Source: Verrucosispora sp. NA02020
GTDB taxonomy: Bacteria > Actinomycetota > Actinomycetes > Mycobacteriales > Micromonosporaceae
Assembly (NCBI RefSeq): GCF_013364215.1
Contig: NZ_CP054923.1
Location: 3,844,001 to 3,908,000 of the forward strand
Direction: 5' to 3'
DNA length: 64,000 nt
Shown piece by piece: positions 1-8,497 of this stretch (positions within the stretch are counted from its first letter, which is position 1; each line of letters starts with the position of its first letter). The translations under genes were made by a program, and so were the position numbers. Below the pieces are notes generated by a model, which did not search any database, had not been told where the DNA came from, and saw only the letters and a list, made by a program, of their open reading frames with translations.

Positions 1-771
1 CGTGACTTTGTCAATATCGGGCGGTGGTCCGCTGTCGTTGTAGAACGTTACGGCGGTGCGTCCGGCAGGTATCGACGATGTGAACCGGAAGCTGCGCGGC
101 GTCTCCCAGTCACTTCCGGTGACGCTGAAGGTCTGCGGCGCACCGCCGTTGACGACGACCTTCAGATCCCGAGGGCCGTCGGCGGTGTAACCCACCGTCA
201 CGGTGCGTGACCCGGCGGCCGCCACATCCAGGTAGACGGTGAGCCGGCCGAGGTAGCGCACCCGGGCGCCCCCGTCGCAGGAGTCGCAGTAGGCGACGTC
301 CGCGCCGCCGCTGCGGAGGTTGCCGGGTGCCTCGGCCTGGACCGTGACCGGCCGGAACTGCGCGGCCGGACTCCGGCTCGGCGTACCGCTCGGCGTGGCC
401 GCGGCGGACGTCGGCAGGACCTGCGCGGCCGGCGTCGTGGCCGACGGGGTGGGGCCGGCGCTGGTGCGGCCGGGCGTCGGTGCGGCCGGTCCGCTGGTGG
501 CGACCGACGGCGTGCTCTCCGGGTCGCCGGTGGGGAGCACCGACCCGCCCTCCGCGCCCAGGGGTGACAGGGTCGGCGGGTCGGACGGCGACTCCACCGG
601 TGCCTGCGACGGCATCTGGTCCAGCGCGCGGGTGCTCCCGTCCGGCGGCTCCGGCTGCCGGAAGGTGGACCAGAGCACGATCACACCGAGACAGGCCAGC
701 GCGGCAGCGCCGATCAACCGCCACAGTCCGGGACCGGTCGGACCGGGTTGATCATCACTTGCCGCAGACAT
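1..771 (-). CDS. Membrane-anchored protein with CBM35/CBM6-like domain (C-terminus cut by window edge)
   Basis: The reading frame runs from an ATG at 771 leftwards off the window (257 codons seen). Residues 17-36 form a hydrophobic segment (LWRLIGAAALACLGVIVLW), so the N-terminus is probably cytoplasmic and the rest extracellular. A Pro/Ser/Thr-rich linker follows (about 37-140), then from about 143 a domain starting VTVQAEAPGN with the pattern ..GARVRYLG..LTVYLDV.. and ..TVTVGYTADGPR.., which is typical of carbohydrate-binding modules of the CBM35/CBM6 class in actinomycete extracellular proteins. A CxxC (YCDSC) lies near its start. No strong Shine-Dalgarno precedes the ATG; a GTG six bases upstream is an alternative start. 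The sugar ligand is unknown. Confidence 0.75.
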   Translation of the reverse strand, partial: MSAASDDQPGPTGPGLWRLIGAAALACLGVIVLWSTFRQPEPPDGSTRALDQMPSQAPVESPSDPPTLSPLGAEGGSVLPTGDPESTPSVATSGPAAPTPGRTSAGPTPSATTPAAQVLPTSAAATPSGTPSRSPAAQFRPVTVQAEAPGNLRSGGADVAYCDSCDGGARVRYLGRLTVYLDVAAAGSRTVTVGYTADGPRDLKVVVNGGAPQTFSVTGSDWETPRSFRFTSSIPAGRTAVTFYNDSGPPPDIDKVT

Positions 772-981
772 GGCCACGACGGTAGACGCCGGTTCGTGCC
801 CGTTCCTGAGCCGAAAGACCCAGTCGGGCCCAGAGGCGGCCCGGCCCGGCACCGAAGCCGGCCCCGCTGGGCCCTGGGCGACCCTCACCTGGGTCCTAAG
901 CCTCATCTCCCGGGCCGTCGGGCGTGGTTAGCGTACCGCGACATTCGTCGCCGACGAACGGATCGAGACCTCGGAGGTTCC

Positions 982-2922
982 ATGCCAACCCGCGACCTGC
1001 CCGCGTCCGGGCCGCGCCGCCGGCCGCGCTGGCGGTACTGGATGGTGGCGGTGACGCTCGCCGTCACCGCCGCGCTGACCTCCTGGACCGCGATGGGACC
1101 GCTGCGTCTGGCCGCCGGTGAGGAGGCCCCGCTGTCCCAGGGCAAGCCCGCGACGGCCTCGTCCAGCGAGGGCGGACGGTGGTCCGCCGAGCGCGCGGTC
1201 GACGGCGACACCAAGTCCCGCTGGTCCAGCACCTTCGCCGACCCGCAGTGGCTGGGGGTCGACCTCGGGGCTCCGGCCCGGATCGACAGCGTGGTCCTGA
1301 ACTGGGAGTCCGCCTACGCCACCGAGTTCGAGATCCAGGTGTCGCCGGACGGGCTGGCCTGGACCTCGATCTACCGCACCGGCAACGGCACCGGCGGCAC
1401 CCAACGCCTCGACGTGTCCGGCGAGGGCCGGTACGTACGGATGTACGGCACGAAGCGGGCCACCGGGTACGGCTACTCACTGTGGGAGTTCCAGGTGTTC
1501 GGGGCGTTGACCGGCGCGAGCGCCACCCCCGCCGCCCCACAGACGTCGGGGGCCGCCTCCGGCACGCCCAGCGCGTCGGGCACCCCCGGATCGAGCAGCC
1601 CGAGCCAGTCCCACCCCGCCGGCCACGGCAACGGGGCGACCGGTGCGCCGACCCCCGGCGACTACGTGCTCGCCGAGCGGCCGGTCACCGGTGTGACGCC
1701 CTCGACCGCGAACCCGCCGCGCCGCGACCACCGCGAGTTCCAGGTCAACTGCGCGGTCAGCCACCGGCTGGAGGACGACCCGATCGTCTTCTTCAACCGG
1801 CCCGGGGCGTCGCACGACCACACCTTCATGGGCAACACCACGACCAACGCGGCGAGCACCATGCAGTCGCTGCCGAGGGGCGCGACCACCTGCCGGGTGC
1901 CGGGCGACAAGTCGGGCTACTGGATGCCGACTCTGCTCAACGGCAACACGCCGATCGTGCCGCAGGGGCCGCAGGTCATCTACTACAAGAGCGGCGTACG
2001 CGACTACACCAGCGTCCGTCCGTTCCCGCCCGGCCTGCGGTTCCTCGTCGGCAGCCCGATGACCACCGCCGCGCAGTTCGAGTCCTCCCCGGCCTACCAG
2101 AAGGGCTGGGAGTGCGGGAACAGCTACGACAACGTGGACTTCCCGGCGAACTGCCCCTCCGGCACCCAGCTCAACGTCCGGATGCAGGCGCCGAGCTGCT
2201 GGGACGGGCGGCACCTGGACACCCCCGACCACGTCAGCCACATCGTGTACCCGGTCAACGGCGTCTGCCCGACCAGCCACCCGGTCGCGGTGCCGATGAT
2301 CGAGTTCAAGATGGCCTGGCCGGTCAGCGGCGACATGTCGCAGGTACGGCTCTCCAGCGGGCGGGGCTACTCGTTCCACTACGACTTCTACAACGTGTGG
2401 GACACGCCCACCCTGGCCGCGTTGGTGAAGCACTGCATCAACGCCGGTCGCCAGTGCGACAGCCGGGGCTACGACCAGTTCGAGCCCGGCGCGGGTGCGG
2501 CCCTCGACGAGCAGTACCAGGTGCCCGGCAGCCGTACCGTCCTGAGCCGGTCGGGCTGGACCGCCACCGCCTCCGGCGGCGCGGACACCGCGGCGCGGAT
2601 GCTCGACGGTGACACCGGCACCCGGTGGACCTCCGGTGCGCCGATGACCAACGGGCAGTCGTTCACCGTCGACATGCGGTCGGTGCGGACCGTCAGCGGT
2701 GTCTCGCTGCTCTCCACCGGTGCCGACCACGCCCGGGGTTACCAGGTGTTCCTCTCCACCGACGGAAGGAACTGGACCGGTCCGGTGGCCAGCGGCAAGG
2801 GCTTCACGAACCAGACCCTGGTCGACTTCGAGGCCCGCGACGCCCGCCACGTGCGGGTGGTGCAGACGGGTTCGGCCAGCAACTGGTGGTCGGTGGCGGA
2901 GTTCACCGTCTTCTCCGGCTGA
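982..2922 (+). CDS. Secreted protein: F5/8 type C domain, DUF1996, F5/8 type C domain
   Basis: 646 residues. The ATG at 982 is chosen because GGAGG lies just upstream (973-977); the open frame extends further 5' but without a ribosome site. A hydrophobic signal/anchor is at about 20-40. Residues about 48-175 form an F5/8 type C (discoidin-like, CBM32-type) domain (GKPATASS, AVDGDTKSRWSS, WLGVDLG, YGYSLWEFQVFG). A Ser/Pro/Gly linker follows, then a DUF1996-type domain starting FQVNCAVSHRLEDDPIV with the characteristic SHDHTFMGN and PSCWDGRHLD motifs, and a second, more divergent F5/8 type C domain near the C-terminus (ARMLDGDTGTRWTS). DUF1996 proteins are found in fungi and actinomycetes and have no firm activity. 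A role in binding or acting on polysaccharide is inferred from the flanking domains. Confidence 0.88.
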   Translation: MPTRDLPASGPRRRPRWRYWMVAVTLAVTAALTSWTAMGPLRLAAGEEAPLSQGKPATASSSEGGRWSAERAVDGDTKSRWSSTFADPQWLGVDLGAPARIDSVVLNWESAYATEFEIQVSPDGLAWTSIYRTGNGTGGTQRLDVSGEGRYVRMYGTKRATGYGYSLWEFQVFGALTGASATPAAPQTSGAASGTPSASGTPGSSSPSQSHPAGHGNGATGAPTPGDYVLAERPVTGVTPSTANPPRRDHREFQVNCAVSHRLEDDPIVFFNRPGASHDHTFMGNTTTNAASTMQSLPRGATTCRVPGDKSGYWMPTLLNGNTPIVPQGPQVIYYKSGVRDYTSVRPFPPGLRFLVGSPMTTAAQFESSPAYQKGWECGNSYDNVDFPANCPSGTQLNVRMQAPSCWDGRHLDTPDHVSHIVYPVNGVCPTSHPVAVPMIEFKMAWPVSGDMSQVRLSSGRGYSFHYDFYNVWDTPTLAALVKHCINAGRQCDSRGYDQFEPGAGAALDEQYQVPGSRTVLSRSGWTATASGGADTAARMLDGDTGTRWTSGAPMTNGQSFTVDMRSVRTVSGVSLLSTGADHARGYQVFLSTDGRNWTGPVASGKGFTNQTLVDFEARDARHVRVVQTGSASNWWSVAEFTVFSG

Positions 2923-2938
2923 CCTCTCTCCCGCACGA

Positions 2939-2975
2939 CGAGGCGGCGTGGCCCGGTCCGGGCCACGCCGCCTCG
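2939..2975 (+). terminator. Strong hairpin terminator after the DUF1996 gene
   Basis: A near-perfect inverted repeat with an 18-base left arm at 2939-2956, a single central T and the matching right arm at 2958-2975, starting 17 bases after the stop codon. There is no T-run, as is usual in high-GC actinomycetes. Confidence 0.75.
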
Positions 2976-3019
2976 CGCTGTTCGGCGCGTGATCCGATCC
3001 GAATGGGTTGACTGGTTAT

Positions 3020-3039
3020 CGTCAATATGATAATTGACG
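3020..3039. promoter_or_regulatory. AT-rich inverted repeat upstream of the TDO-like operon, possible operator
   Basis: CGTCAAT at 3020-3026 and ATTGACG at 3033-3039 form a perfect 7-base inverted repeat with a 6-base spacer, in an unusually AT-rich stretch about 165 bases before the first gene of the operon. A possible -10-like GATAAT is at 3134-3139. Use as a repressor site is inference; no cognate regulator is adjacent. Confidence 0.4.
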
Positions 3040-3202
3040 GCCACATTCAGGTGGCGAGTTCTCCTCCGCGCCGCCTCGCAGTTGACTCTCGGTGATTTTT
3101 CGGCGACGGCTAGCGCAAGCGAGATCCGCGTTGGATAATATCCGGGCGTCAGTCGCCCCGCATTGCCAATTCGGGCTGTGCCGCCGGTGGAGGGACAATT
3201 CC

Positions 3203-3904
3203 GTGAAGCGTGACCAGTCACCTGTGCTGCCCGGCGACGGTGCCACGGACTACGCACGTTATATGCGTACGGAGGCGTTGCTCGGGCTTCAGCGGGCCCC
3301 GGAGGAGATGATCCACCGCGACGAACTGCTGTTCCAGGTGGTGCACCAGTCCACCGAGCTGTGGCTGAAGCTGGCGGCGGCGGAACTGGTCGAGTCGGTG
3401 GCCCGGGTGGACGCCGGGGAGATGGTGGCGGCCGAGACGCTGCTCGGTCGGGCGAGCCTCGGGGTCCGGCTGGTCACCGACCAGTTGGAGATGCTGAGGC
3501 ACCTCTCACCAGCGGATTTCCAGGCCATGCAGCCCGCACTGGGCAACGGCTCCGGTGCCGAGTCGCCGGGATGGCGGCAGGTCCAGACGCTCAGCCGCCG
3601 ACTCGGCCGGGCCTTCCACGACCACCTCGACGCCCGGGGCATCGCCCCGGCGGCGCTGCCCGACCTGGACCCGACCGACCCGACGCACCGGCTGGCCGAG
3701 GCGATGGTGGAGTGGGACGAGCGGGTGGCGTCCTGGCGGGTGCGGCACTACCAGGTGGCGCTGCGGATCGGTGGTCACCCACCGGCCGGCACCCCGGGCA
3801 GCCCGGCGAACATGCTCGCCAAGCTCGTCGGCCACCGATTCTTCCCGGAATTATGGCAGGTGCGTCTGCACACCCCCGACGCGGAATCCGTCGCGCTGCA
3901 CTGA
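3203..3904 (+). CDS. Tryptophan 2,3-dioxygenase-like haem protein (first of pair)
   Basis: 233 residues, somewhat short for TDO (about 260-300 in bacteria). GTG at 3203 is preceded by GGTGGAGGG with 8 bases spacing. It keeps the TDO hallmarks DELLFQVVHQSTELWLK (His48 at the position of the distal catalytic His of bacterial TDO) and RHYQVALRIGG (His182, aligned by eye with the proximal haem ligand), and ends with the family-typical FFPELWQVR. In the loop that in TDO reads FR..LG.ASGFQS, this protein reads MQPALGNGSG, so the Arg that binds the substrate carboxylate is Gln110. It may therefore use another substrate or work with the next protein. It is first in a four-gene operon. Family assignment is firm; reaction is not. 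Confidence 0.82.
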   Translation: MKRDQSPVLPGDGATDYARYMRTEALLGLQRAPEEMIHRDELLFQVVHQSTELWLKLAAAELVESVARVDAGEMVAAETLLGRASLGVRLVTDQLEMLRHLSPADFQAMQPALGNGSGAESPGWRQVQTLSRRLGRAFHDHLDARGIAPAALPDLDPTDPTHRLAEAMVEWDERVASWRVRHYQVALRIGGHPPAGTPGSPANMLAKLVGHRFFPELWQVRLHTPDAESVALH

Positions 3905-3949
3905 CCTTTCCTCGGCCTTCGGCCGACCCCGATTACGATCCTCTTCGGA

Positions 3950-5209
3950 ATGTCGAGGTGCGGTTTCGTGCGCGAATTGACGAGCTGGTCGGCGGGCGCG
4001 GCCGATCCCGACGAATTCCCCTACGACCAGGTGGTCGACGCATTCCACCGGGTCGGCAAACATTTCGTCGACAAGGAACTGCTCGCCCGGTTGGACGAGG
4101 CGCGCGCGAGGGTGACCGGGTACGACGAACGGGCGCGGTTGCTGCGTGACTTCCTCGACGTCGCGCTGGACAAGTGGGACGGCCGCTACGACTACCGTAG
4201 CTACCTCGCCCTGCGGCTGCTCCGGTTGCCCGACGGGACCGACGACCCGCCGCCCGACGCCGGGGCCGACGCCCGGCAGGGCCGGGACCGGCTCGTCGTC
4301 CGGCTGGTCGCCGACGCGGTCTCCTTCGAACTGGCGGCTGCCGCCAAGGTCACCGGACTGTTGCCGGAGCAGCGTCCGGGGCGGGCGGTGGTGGCCAAAC
4401 GCTTCCGGCTCGGCGTCCGCGCCGCCCTGCCCGCCCTGGCCCGTCTCGGTCTCACCGGGACGATCGACGACGCCACGCCCGTCACCGCCGCCACGACCCT
4501 GTCCGCCGTCGTCGCCGGCCTGGACACCACCGGCGACCCGTCGCTGCGGCTGAGCATGCTGCCGGTGCACGTCACCCACGACGAATACCTGTTCATCCGG
4601 GTGCTCCAGGCATACGAGTGTGTCTTCGCCGGGGTCGCCGACGAACTCCGGGGCGTGGTCGACGCCCTGCGGACCGGGCCGCCCGACCGGGCCGTCGACC
4701 GGCTCGGCTACGCCCGCGACCTGCTCGGCACCGCCGGTTCGCTCTTCTCGCTGCTGGCCACCATGCAGCCCGCCGCGTTCCAGACGTTCCGGCAGTACAC
4801 CGAGGGCGCCAGCGCCATCCAGTCCCGGTCGTACAAGCTCGTGGAGTCGCTCTGCCGTACCCCCGCGCCGGACCGGCTGGACTCGGTGGCCTACCGGTCC
4901 GTGCCGGAGGTCCGCGCCCGGGTGCGCGACGGCCAGCCGACCGTGGACGAGGCGTACCGTCGCGCGGTCCACGACGGCCGGCTGGACGAATCGTCGCGCC
5001 GCCTGATGGCGGCCGGCATGGGCAGGTTCGCCGAGGCCCTGGCGCAGTGGCGGCGGACCCACTACGGGGTGGCGGTGCGGATGCTGGGCCGCCGTCCCGG
5101 CACCGGCTACACCGAGGGCACGCCCTACCTGGCGGCGGTACGCGACCTGCCGGTCTTCGACGCCGTCGGCCCGTACCCGTCTCGTCCGACCGGAGGTCGT
5201 CCCGCGTGA
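3950..5209 (+). CDS. Second, divergent tryptophan 2,3-dioxygenase-like protein
   Basis: 419 residues from ATG 3950; GTG at 3968 with GAGGTG upstream is an alternative start. The N-terminal 190 residues (PYDQVVDAFHRVGKHFV, DKWDGRYDYRSYLAL) form an extra helical region not in ordinary TDO. The C-terminal half is TDO-like: HDEYLFIRVLQAYE, FRQYTEGASAIQS, THYGVAVRMLGRRPGTGYTEGTPYL. Compared with TDO the presumed proximal haem His is present (His371) and the carboxylate-binding Arg is present (Arg281), but the distal His is Leu219. This is the reverse of the loss in the preceding protein. The gene lies 45 bases after the first TDO-like gene; its stop overlaps the start of the next gene (GTGA). Function could be catalytic with altered chemistry or a partner subunit. 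Confidence 0.78.
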   Translation: MSRCGFVRELTSWSAGAADPDEFPYDQVVDAFHRVGKHFVDKELLARLDEARARVTGYDERARLLRDFLDVALDKWDGRYDYRSYLALRLLRLPDGTDDPPPDAGADARQGRDRLVVRLVADAVSFELAAAAKVTGLLPEQRPGRAVVAKRFRLGVRAALPALARLGLTGTIDDATPVTAATTLSAVVAGLDTTGDPSLRLSMLPVHVTHDEYLFIRVLQAYECVFAGVADELRGVVDALRTGPPDRAVDRLGYARDLLGTAGSLFSLLATMQPAAFQTFRQYTEGASAIQSRSYKLVESLCRTPAPDRLDSVAYRSVPEVRARVRDGQPTVDEAYRRAVHDGRLDESSRRLMAAGMGRFAEALAQWRRTHYGVAVRMLGRRPGTGYTEGTPYLAAVRDLPVFDAVGPYPSRPTGGRPA

Positions 5210-6384
5210 ACCCCGTCGACCTCCCGCCCGGCCCCGACACGCCGGCCTGCCTCGACCCGGCCGTGCACGCGGCGCTGCGCGCCGAGTTCCCGCTGCTGCG
5301 CACCTGCGTCTATCTGAACAACAACTCCACCGGGGCGGTGCCGGCCGGTGCCGAGCGGGTGCTGCACGACTACTGGGACACCCTGCGCACCTGGCGTGAC
5401 GACGCCTGGCAGGACTGGCACGTCGGCCTCGACCGGTACGCCGACTCGGTGGCCGCCCTGCTCGGCGCGCCACCGGGCAGCGTGGTCACCGACGCCAACC
5501 TGAGTACGCTGCTGGCCCGGCTGGCCTCCTGCTTCGACTACCGGCCGCCCCGCGACCGGGTGGTCATCACCGACCTGGAGTTTCCGACGGTCCCGTTCGT
5601 CTTCCGGGCGTTCGGTCGCTACGGCGCGCGACTCGACGTGGTCGGCACCGGCGGACCGGACCTCGACCAGGACGCCCTGGAGGCCCGCCTGGACGAGCGG
5701 ACGCTGCTGGTCTGCGTCACGCACGCCGCCTTCACCTCCGGCGCCACCCTGGACCTGCCCCGGCTGGTGGAGGCGGCCCACCGGGTCGGCGCGCTGGTGG
5801 TGGTGGACGCCTTCCAGACCGTCGGGGTGGTGCCGCTGGACGTGACCGCGCTCGGTGTCGACGCCGTCCTCGGCGGCGCGAGCAAGTGGCTCTGCGGCGT
5901 CGGCACCGCCTTCCTCTACGTCCGGCCCGACCTGGTGCCGCACCTGGAACCGGCGGCGACCGGCTGGCAGGCCGGCGACCGGGCACTCACCTTCCGCCCC
6001 TCCACCGGCTGGGCCCCCGACGCGCGCCGGTTCGCCGGCGGCACGCCGTACCCGCTGACCTCGCTGGTCTCCCAGGTCGGGCTGGACCTGCTGGCCGGGG
6101 TCGGCGTACCGGCGATCCGTCGGCACTCGCTCGCTCTCACCCAGCGGGTCCTGGACCGCGCCGCGCAGGCCGGCATCGCCGTGGTCAGCCCGACCGCCGC
6201 GCACCGGCGCGGCGGCGTGGTGTTCCTGGACGTGCCCGACGGCGAGGCGGTCAAGCGGCGGCTGGCCGCGCAGCAGTTCGTCTGTAGCTGGCGCGGTTAC
6301 CTACGGGTCGGCCCGCACGCCTACAACACCCTCGACGAGATCGACGCGTTCATGGACGCGTTGGGCAAGGAGTTGGGTCGATGA
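5206..6384 (+). CDS. Kynureninase-like PLP enzyme (aminotransferase class V fold)
   Basis: 392 residues. GTG at 5206 has CGGAGG at 5191-5196 and overlaps the preceding stop by four bases, so translation is probably coupled. Fold-type I PLP motifs are clear: VVVDAFQTVG with Asp201 for the pyridine nitrogen, and GGASKWLCG with Lys227 as the Schiff-base lysine. The N-terminal FPLL..CVYLNNNSTG pattern is that of the class V group that includes kynureninase, isopenicillin-N-epimerase-like proteins and cysteine desulfurases. Its position after two TDO-like genes makes a kynureninase-type C-C cleavage, or another step on a Trp or kynurenine derivative, the most likely job. No kynurenine formamidase gene is visible nearby, so a complete standard kynurenine route is not encoded here. 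Confidence 0.8.
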   Translation: MNPVDLPPGPDTPACLDPAVHAALRAEFPLLRTCVYLNNNSTGAVPAGAERVLHDYWDTLRTWRDDAWQDWHVGLDRYADSVAALLGAPPGSVVTDANLSTLLARLASCFDYRPPRDRVVITDLEFPTVPFVFRAFGRYGARLDVVGTGGPDLDQDALEARLDERTLLVCVTHAAFTSGATLDLPRLVEAAHRVGALVVVDAFQTVGVVPLDVTALGVDAVLGGASKWLCGVGTAFLYVRPDLVPHLEPAATGWQAGDRALTFRPSTGWAPDARRFAGGTPYPLTSLVSQVGLDLLAGVGVPAIRRHSLALTQRVLDRAAQAGIAVVSPTAAHRRGGVVFLDVPDGEAVKRRLAAQQFVCSWRGYLRVGPHAYNTLDEIDAFMDALGKELGR

Positions 6385-7412
6385 CCGTCACGCTCTCCCC
6401 GCGCGCGTTGATGAGCCTGCTCGCCAACGGGCCCAAGGCCATGGACGTGCTGGAGACGGCGCTCGCGCTCGGGCTGCTCGACGAGCTGGAGCCCGGTCCG
6501 GTCCGGCTCGACACCCTGGCCGACGACCTGAAGGTACGCCCGCTGCGGCTGTACAAGTTCCTCGACTGCCTGGAGAGTCTCGGTTTCCTCGTCCGGGAGG
6601 GCTCGGGCGGCGACATCGGCGCCACCCGCTACCGGGCGGTGCCCGGACTGCGCGCGGCGGTCGAGGCGGTGGTCGGCCCGGACGCGCTCGAACGCGACCG
6701 GGACCGCTACCCGTGGCGGCTGCTGCACGGGCGGCTCGCCGACAGCCTGCGGGGCGAGGTGAGCATCGACGACGACGACTTCGCCTGGCCGCCGAAGACC
6801 GACGAACAGACCGCCGACTTCGAACGCAGCATGGCCGTCGGGCTGGGGCCGGTCGTCGAGGCGGTCCGGCAGCACGCCGGTCGGCTCTGGCCGGGGCGTC
6901 GTCGGCTGCTGGACGTGGGCGGTGGCGACGGCACACTGGCCGCGCACGTCCTGGACACCGCGCCGGAGCTGCGCGCCGACGTGTACAACCTGCCCGCGGT
7001 GGCACCGCTGGTGGACCACACCCGCGTCGCCCGGGGCCATCCGGACCGGCTCGGCTTCGTCGGTGGAGACTTCCTCACCGAGGAACTGCCCCCGGGCTAC
7101 GACGCGATGTCCTTCGTCCGGGTCCTGCACGACTGGCCCGACGAGGTGGCCCGGCACCTCGTGACCCAGGCGTACGCGGCGCTGGAACCGGGCGGCCTGC
7201 TGCTGATCTGCGAGGAGTTCCGCACCCCCGACCGGCTGGCCATGCAGTTCTTCTGGAGCTACTTCCTGATCGGTGTCGACACCTGTGTGAGTCGACTGCG
7301 TGAGGCCGGCTACTACACCACACTGCTCGTCGACACCGGCTTCACCGAGGTGACCGTGCTGCCCGGCACCTGGGAGTTGGTGACCGCCCGGAAACCGACC
7401 TCGCGGGGCTGA
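6381..7412 (+). CDS. SAM-dependent O-methyltransferase (plant-OMT/ASMT-like)
   Basis: 343 residues. ATG 6381 overlaps the previous stop (ATGA) and has AAGGAG at 6368-6373. An N-terminal winged-helix dimerisation domain (about 10-95; LETALALGLLDEL, RPLRLYKFLDCLESLGFL) is followed by the Rossmann methyltransferase domain with the SAM-binding LDVGGGDG (177-184), the second-loop acid region VYNLP, and the family-typical VLHDWPDEVA (His250 is where the catalytic His/Asp region sits). This family methylates phenolic or enol oxygens of small molecules in antibiotic pathways. As the last gene of the operon it probably methylates the product of the upstream TDO-like/PLP steps. Confidence 0.87.
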   Translation: MTVTLSPRALMSLLANGPKAMDVLETALALGLLDELEPGPVRLDTLADDLKVRPLRLYKFLDCLESLGFLVREGSGGDIGATRYRAVPGLRAAVEAVVGPDALERDRDRYPWRLLHGRLADSLRGEVSIDDDDFAWPPKTDEQTADFERSMAVGLGPVVEAVRQHAGRLWPGRRRLLDVGGGDGTLAAHVLDTAPELRADVYNLPAVAPLVDHTRVARGHPDRLGFVGGDFLTEELPPGYDAMSFVRVLHDWPDEVARHLVTQAYAALEPGGLLLICEEFRTPDRLAMQFFWSYFLIGVDTCVSRLREAGYYTTLLVDTGFTEVTVLPGTWELVTARKPTSRG

Positions 7413-7693
7413 TCGTCACCCGTCGACGTCGCGGTGGGCGATGCATTCCCTCTCGTACGGTGATCGGCTCGGCACACCAATTGCCGACCGATTCACGGAA
7501 TCGTCCCCCACCGTCGGACGGGCCCGCCCAGGGCGGCCGTGATTGTGCTCACGACCGGCACCCCTGAAGCACGGGGAAGTGCCTGCGATCTCCCTATGCT
7601 GGCCCGGTGATCGCCCGTTACCGTCCGCCCCGCGCGGCCGGACCGGGCAGGTGGCGGGTGCCTTGCGCGAGGCGGGGGAGGAAGTAGCGAGCA

Positions 7694-8359
7694 ATGACCA
7701 GCTCCACGCGGACCTGGGACGGGCTGTCCATTCCCGCCCCCGGCACCTATCGACTCGACCCGGCGCACAAGCGGATCGGGTTCCTCGCCCGACACATGAT
7801 GGTCAGCCCGGTGCGGGGTGAGTTCCGGGACGCCACCGCGCAGATTGTCGTCGCCGAGGATCCGCTTCTGTCGACGATCGAGGCGACCATTCAAGCGGGC
7901 AGTATCGATACGACGAGTACGGATCGGGACACGCACCTGTGCAGTGCCGATTTCCTCGACGTGGAGACGTTTCCCACCCTGGAGTACCGCAGTACCGGAA
8001 TTGCGCGACTGGAGAAGACCGATCCGATCTTCTACTGGGCGAAGCTCAGGAACCATCGCCTCGGCCGGCGGCCGGCCCCGGAGGAGTCGGCGCATCCGGC
8101 GAGCCCGGCGACCGCCCGGTTCGTGCTCGCCGGGGAGTTGACCGTCAAGGGGATCACCCGTCCCGTCGACCTCCAGGTGGAGTTCGGCGGCGCCCGGCGT
8201 GACCCGTACGGGCAGGACATCTTCGGGTTCAGCGCGACGGCGGAGATCAACCGTGAGGACTACGGCCTGGTCTGGAACGTGGTGCTGGAGAGCGGTGGGG
8301 TGCTGGTCGGCAAGAGCGTCCGCATCGAGATCGCCGGTGAGGCGATCCGCCAGGCGTAG
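7694..8359 (+). CDS. YceI family lipid-binding-type protein
   Basis: 221 residues, no signal peptide. ATG 7694 follows a GGGGGAGG stretch. The YceI lipocalin-like signature is present throughout: GTYRLDPAHKRIGFLARHMMVSPVRGEF, TTSTDRDTHLCSADFLDVETFPTLEYRS, GELTVKGITRPVDLQVEF, FGFSATAEINREDYGLVWN. The family binds isoprenoid-like lipids in solved structures; the cellular role in actinomycetes is unclear. A short acidic/charged insert (about 115-135, EESAHPASPA) is seen between the central strands. The gene stands alone, about 280 bases after the methyltransferase, in which I see no other gene. Confidence 0.9.
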   Translation: MTSSTRTWDGLSIPAPGTYRLDPAHKRIGFLARHMMVSPVRGEFRDATAQIVVAEDPLLSTIEATIQAGSIDTTSTDRDTHLCSADFLDVETFPTLEYRSTGIARLEKTDPIFYWAKLRNHRLGRRPAPEESAHPASPATARFVLAGELTVKGITRPVDLQVEFGGARRDPYGQDIFGFSATAEINREDYGLVWNVVLESGGVLVGKSVRIEIAGEAIRQA

Positions 8360-8497
8360 CGTCACGCCGCGTTCACCGCAGGTTGGCGACCGATTAGCAT
8401 CCATTGATCGCGATGTCTGCGACAATCCGTCTGTGCCTGCCATCCCGTCAGGCGGGACCCCCGCCCGCCGTGGCAGGCGACAGTCAGGAGTCGCCCA

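Noticed and set aside
3020..3200. A Trp-rich leader peptide upstream of the TDO-like operon
   Set aside because: I checked for small frames with TGG codons and found none with a start and ribosome site.
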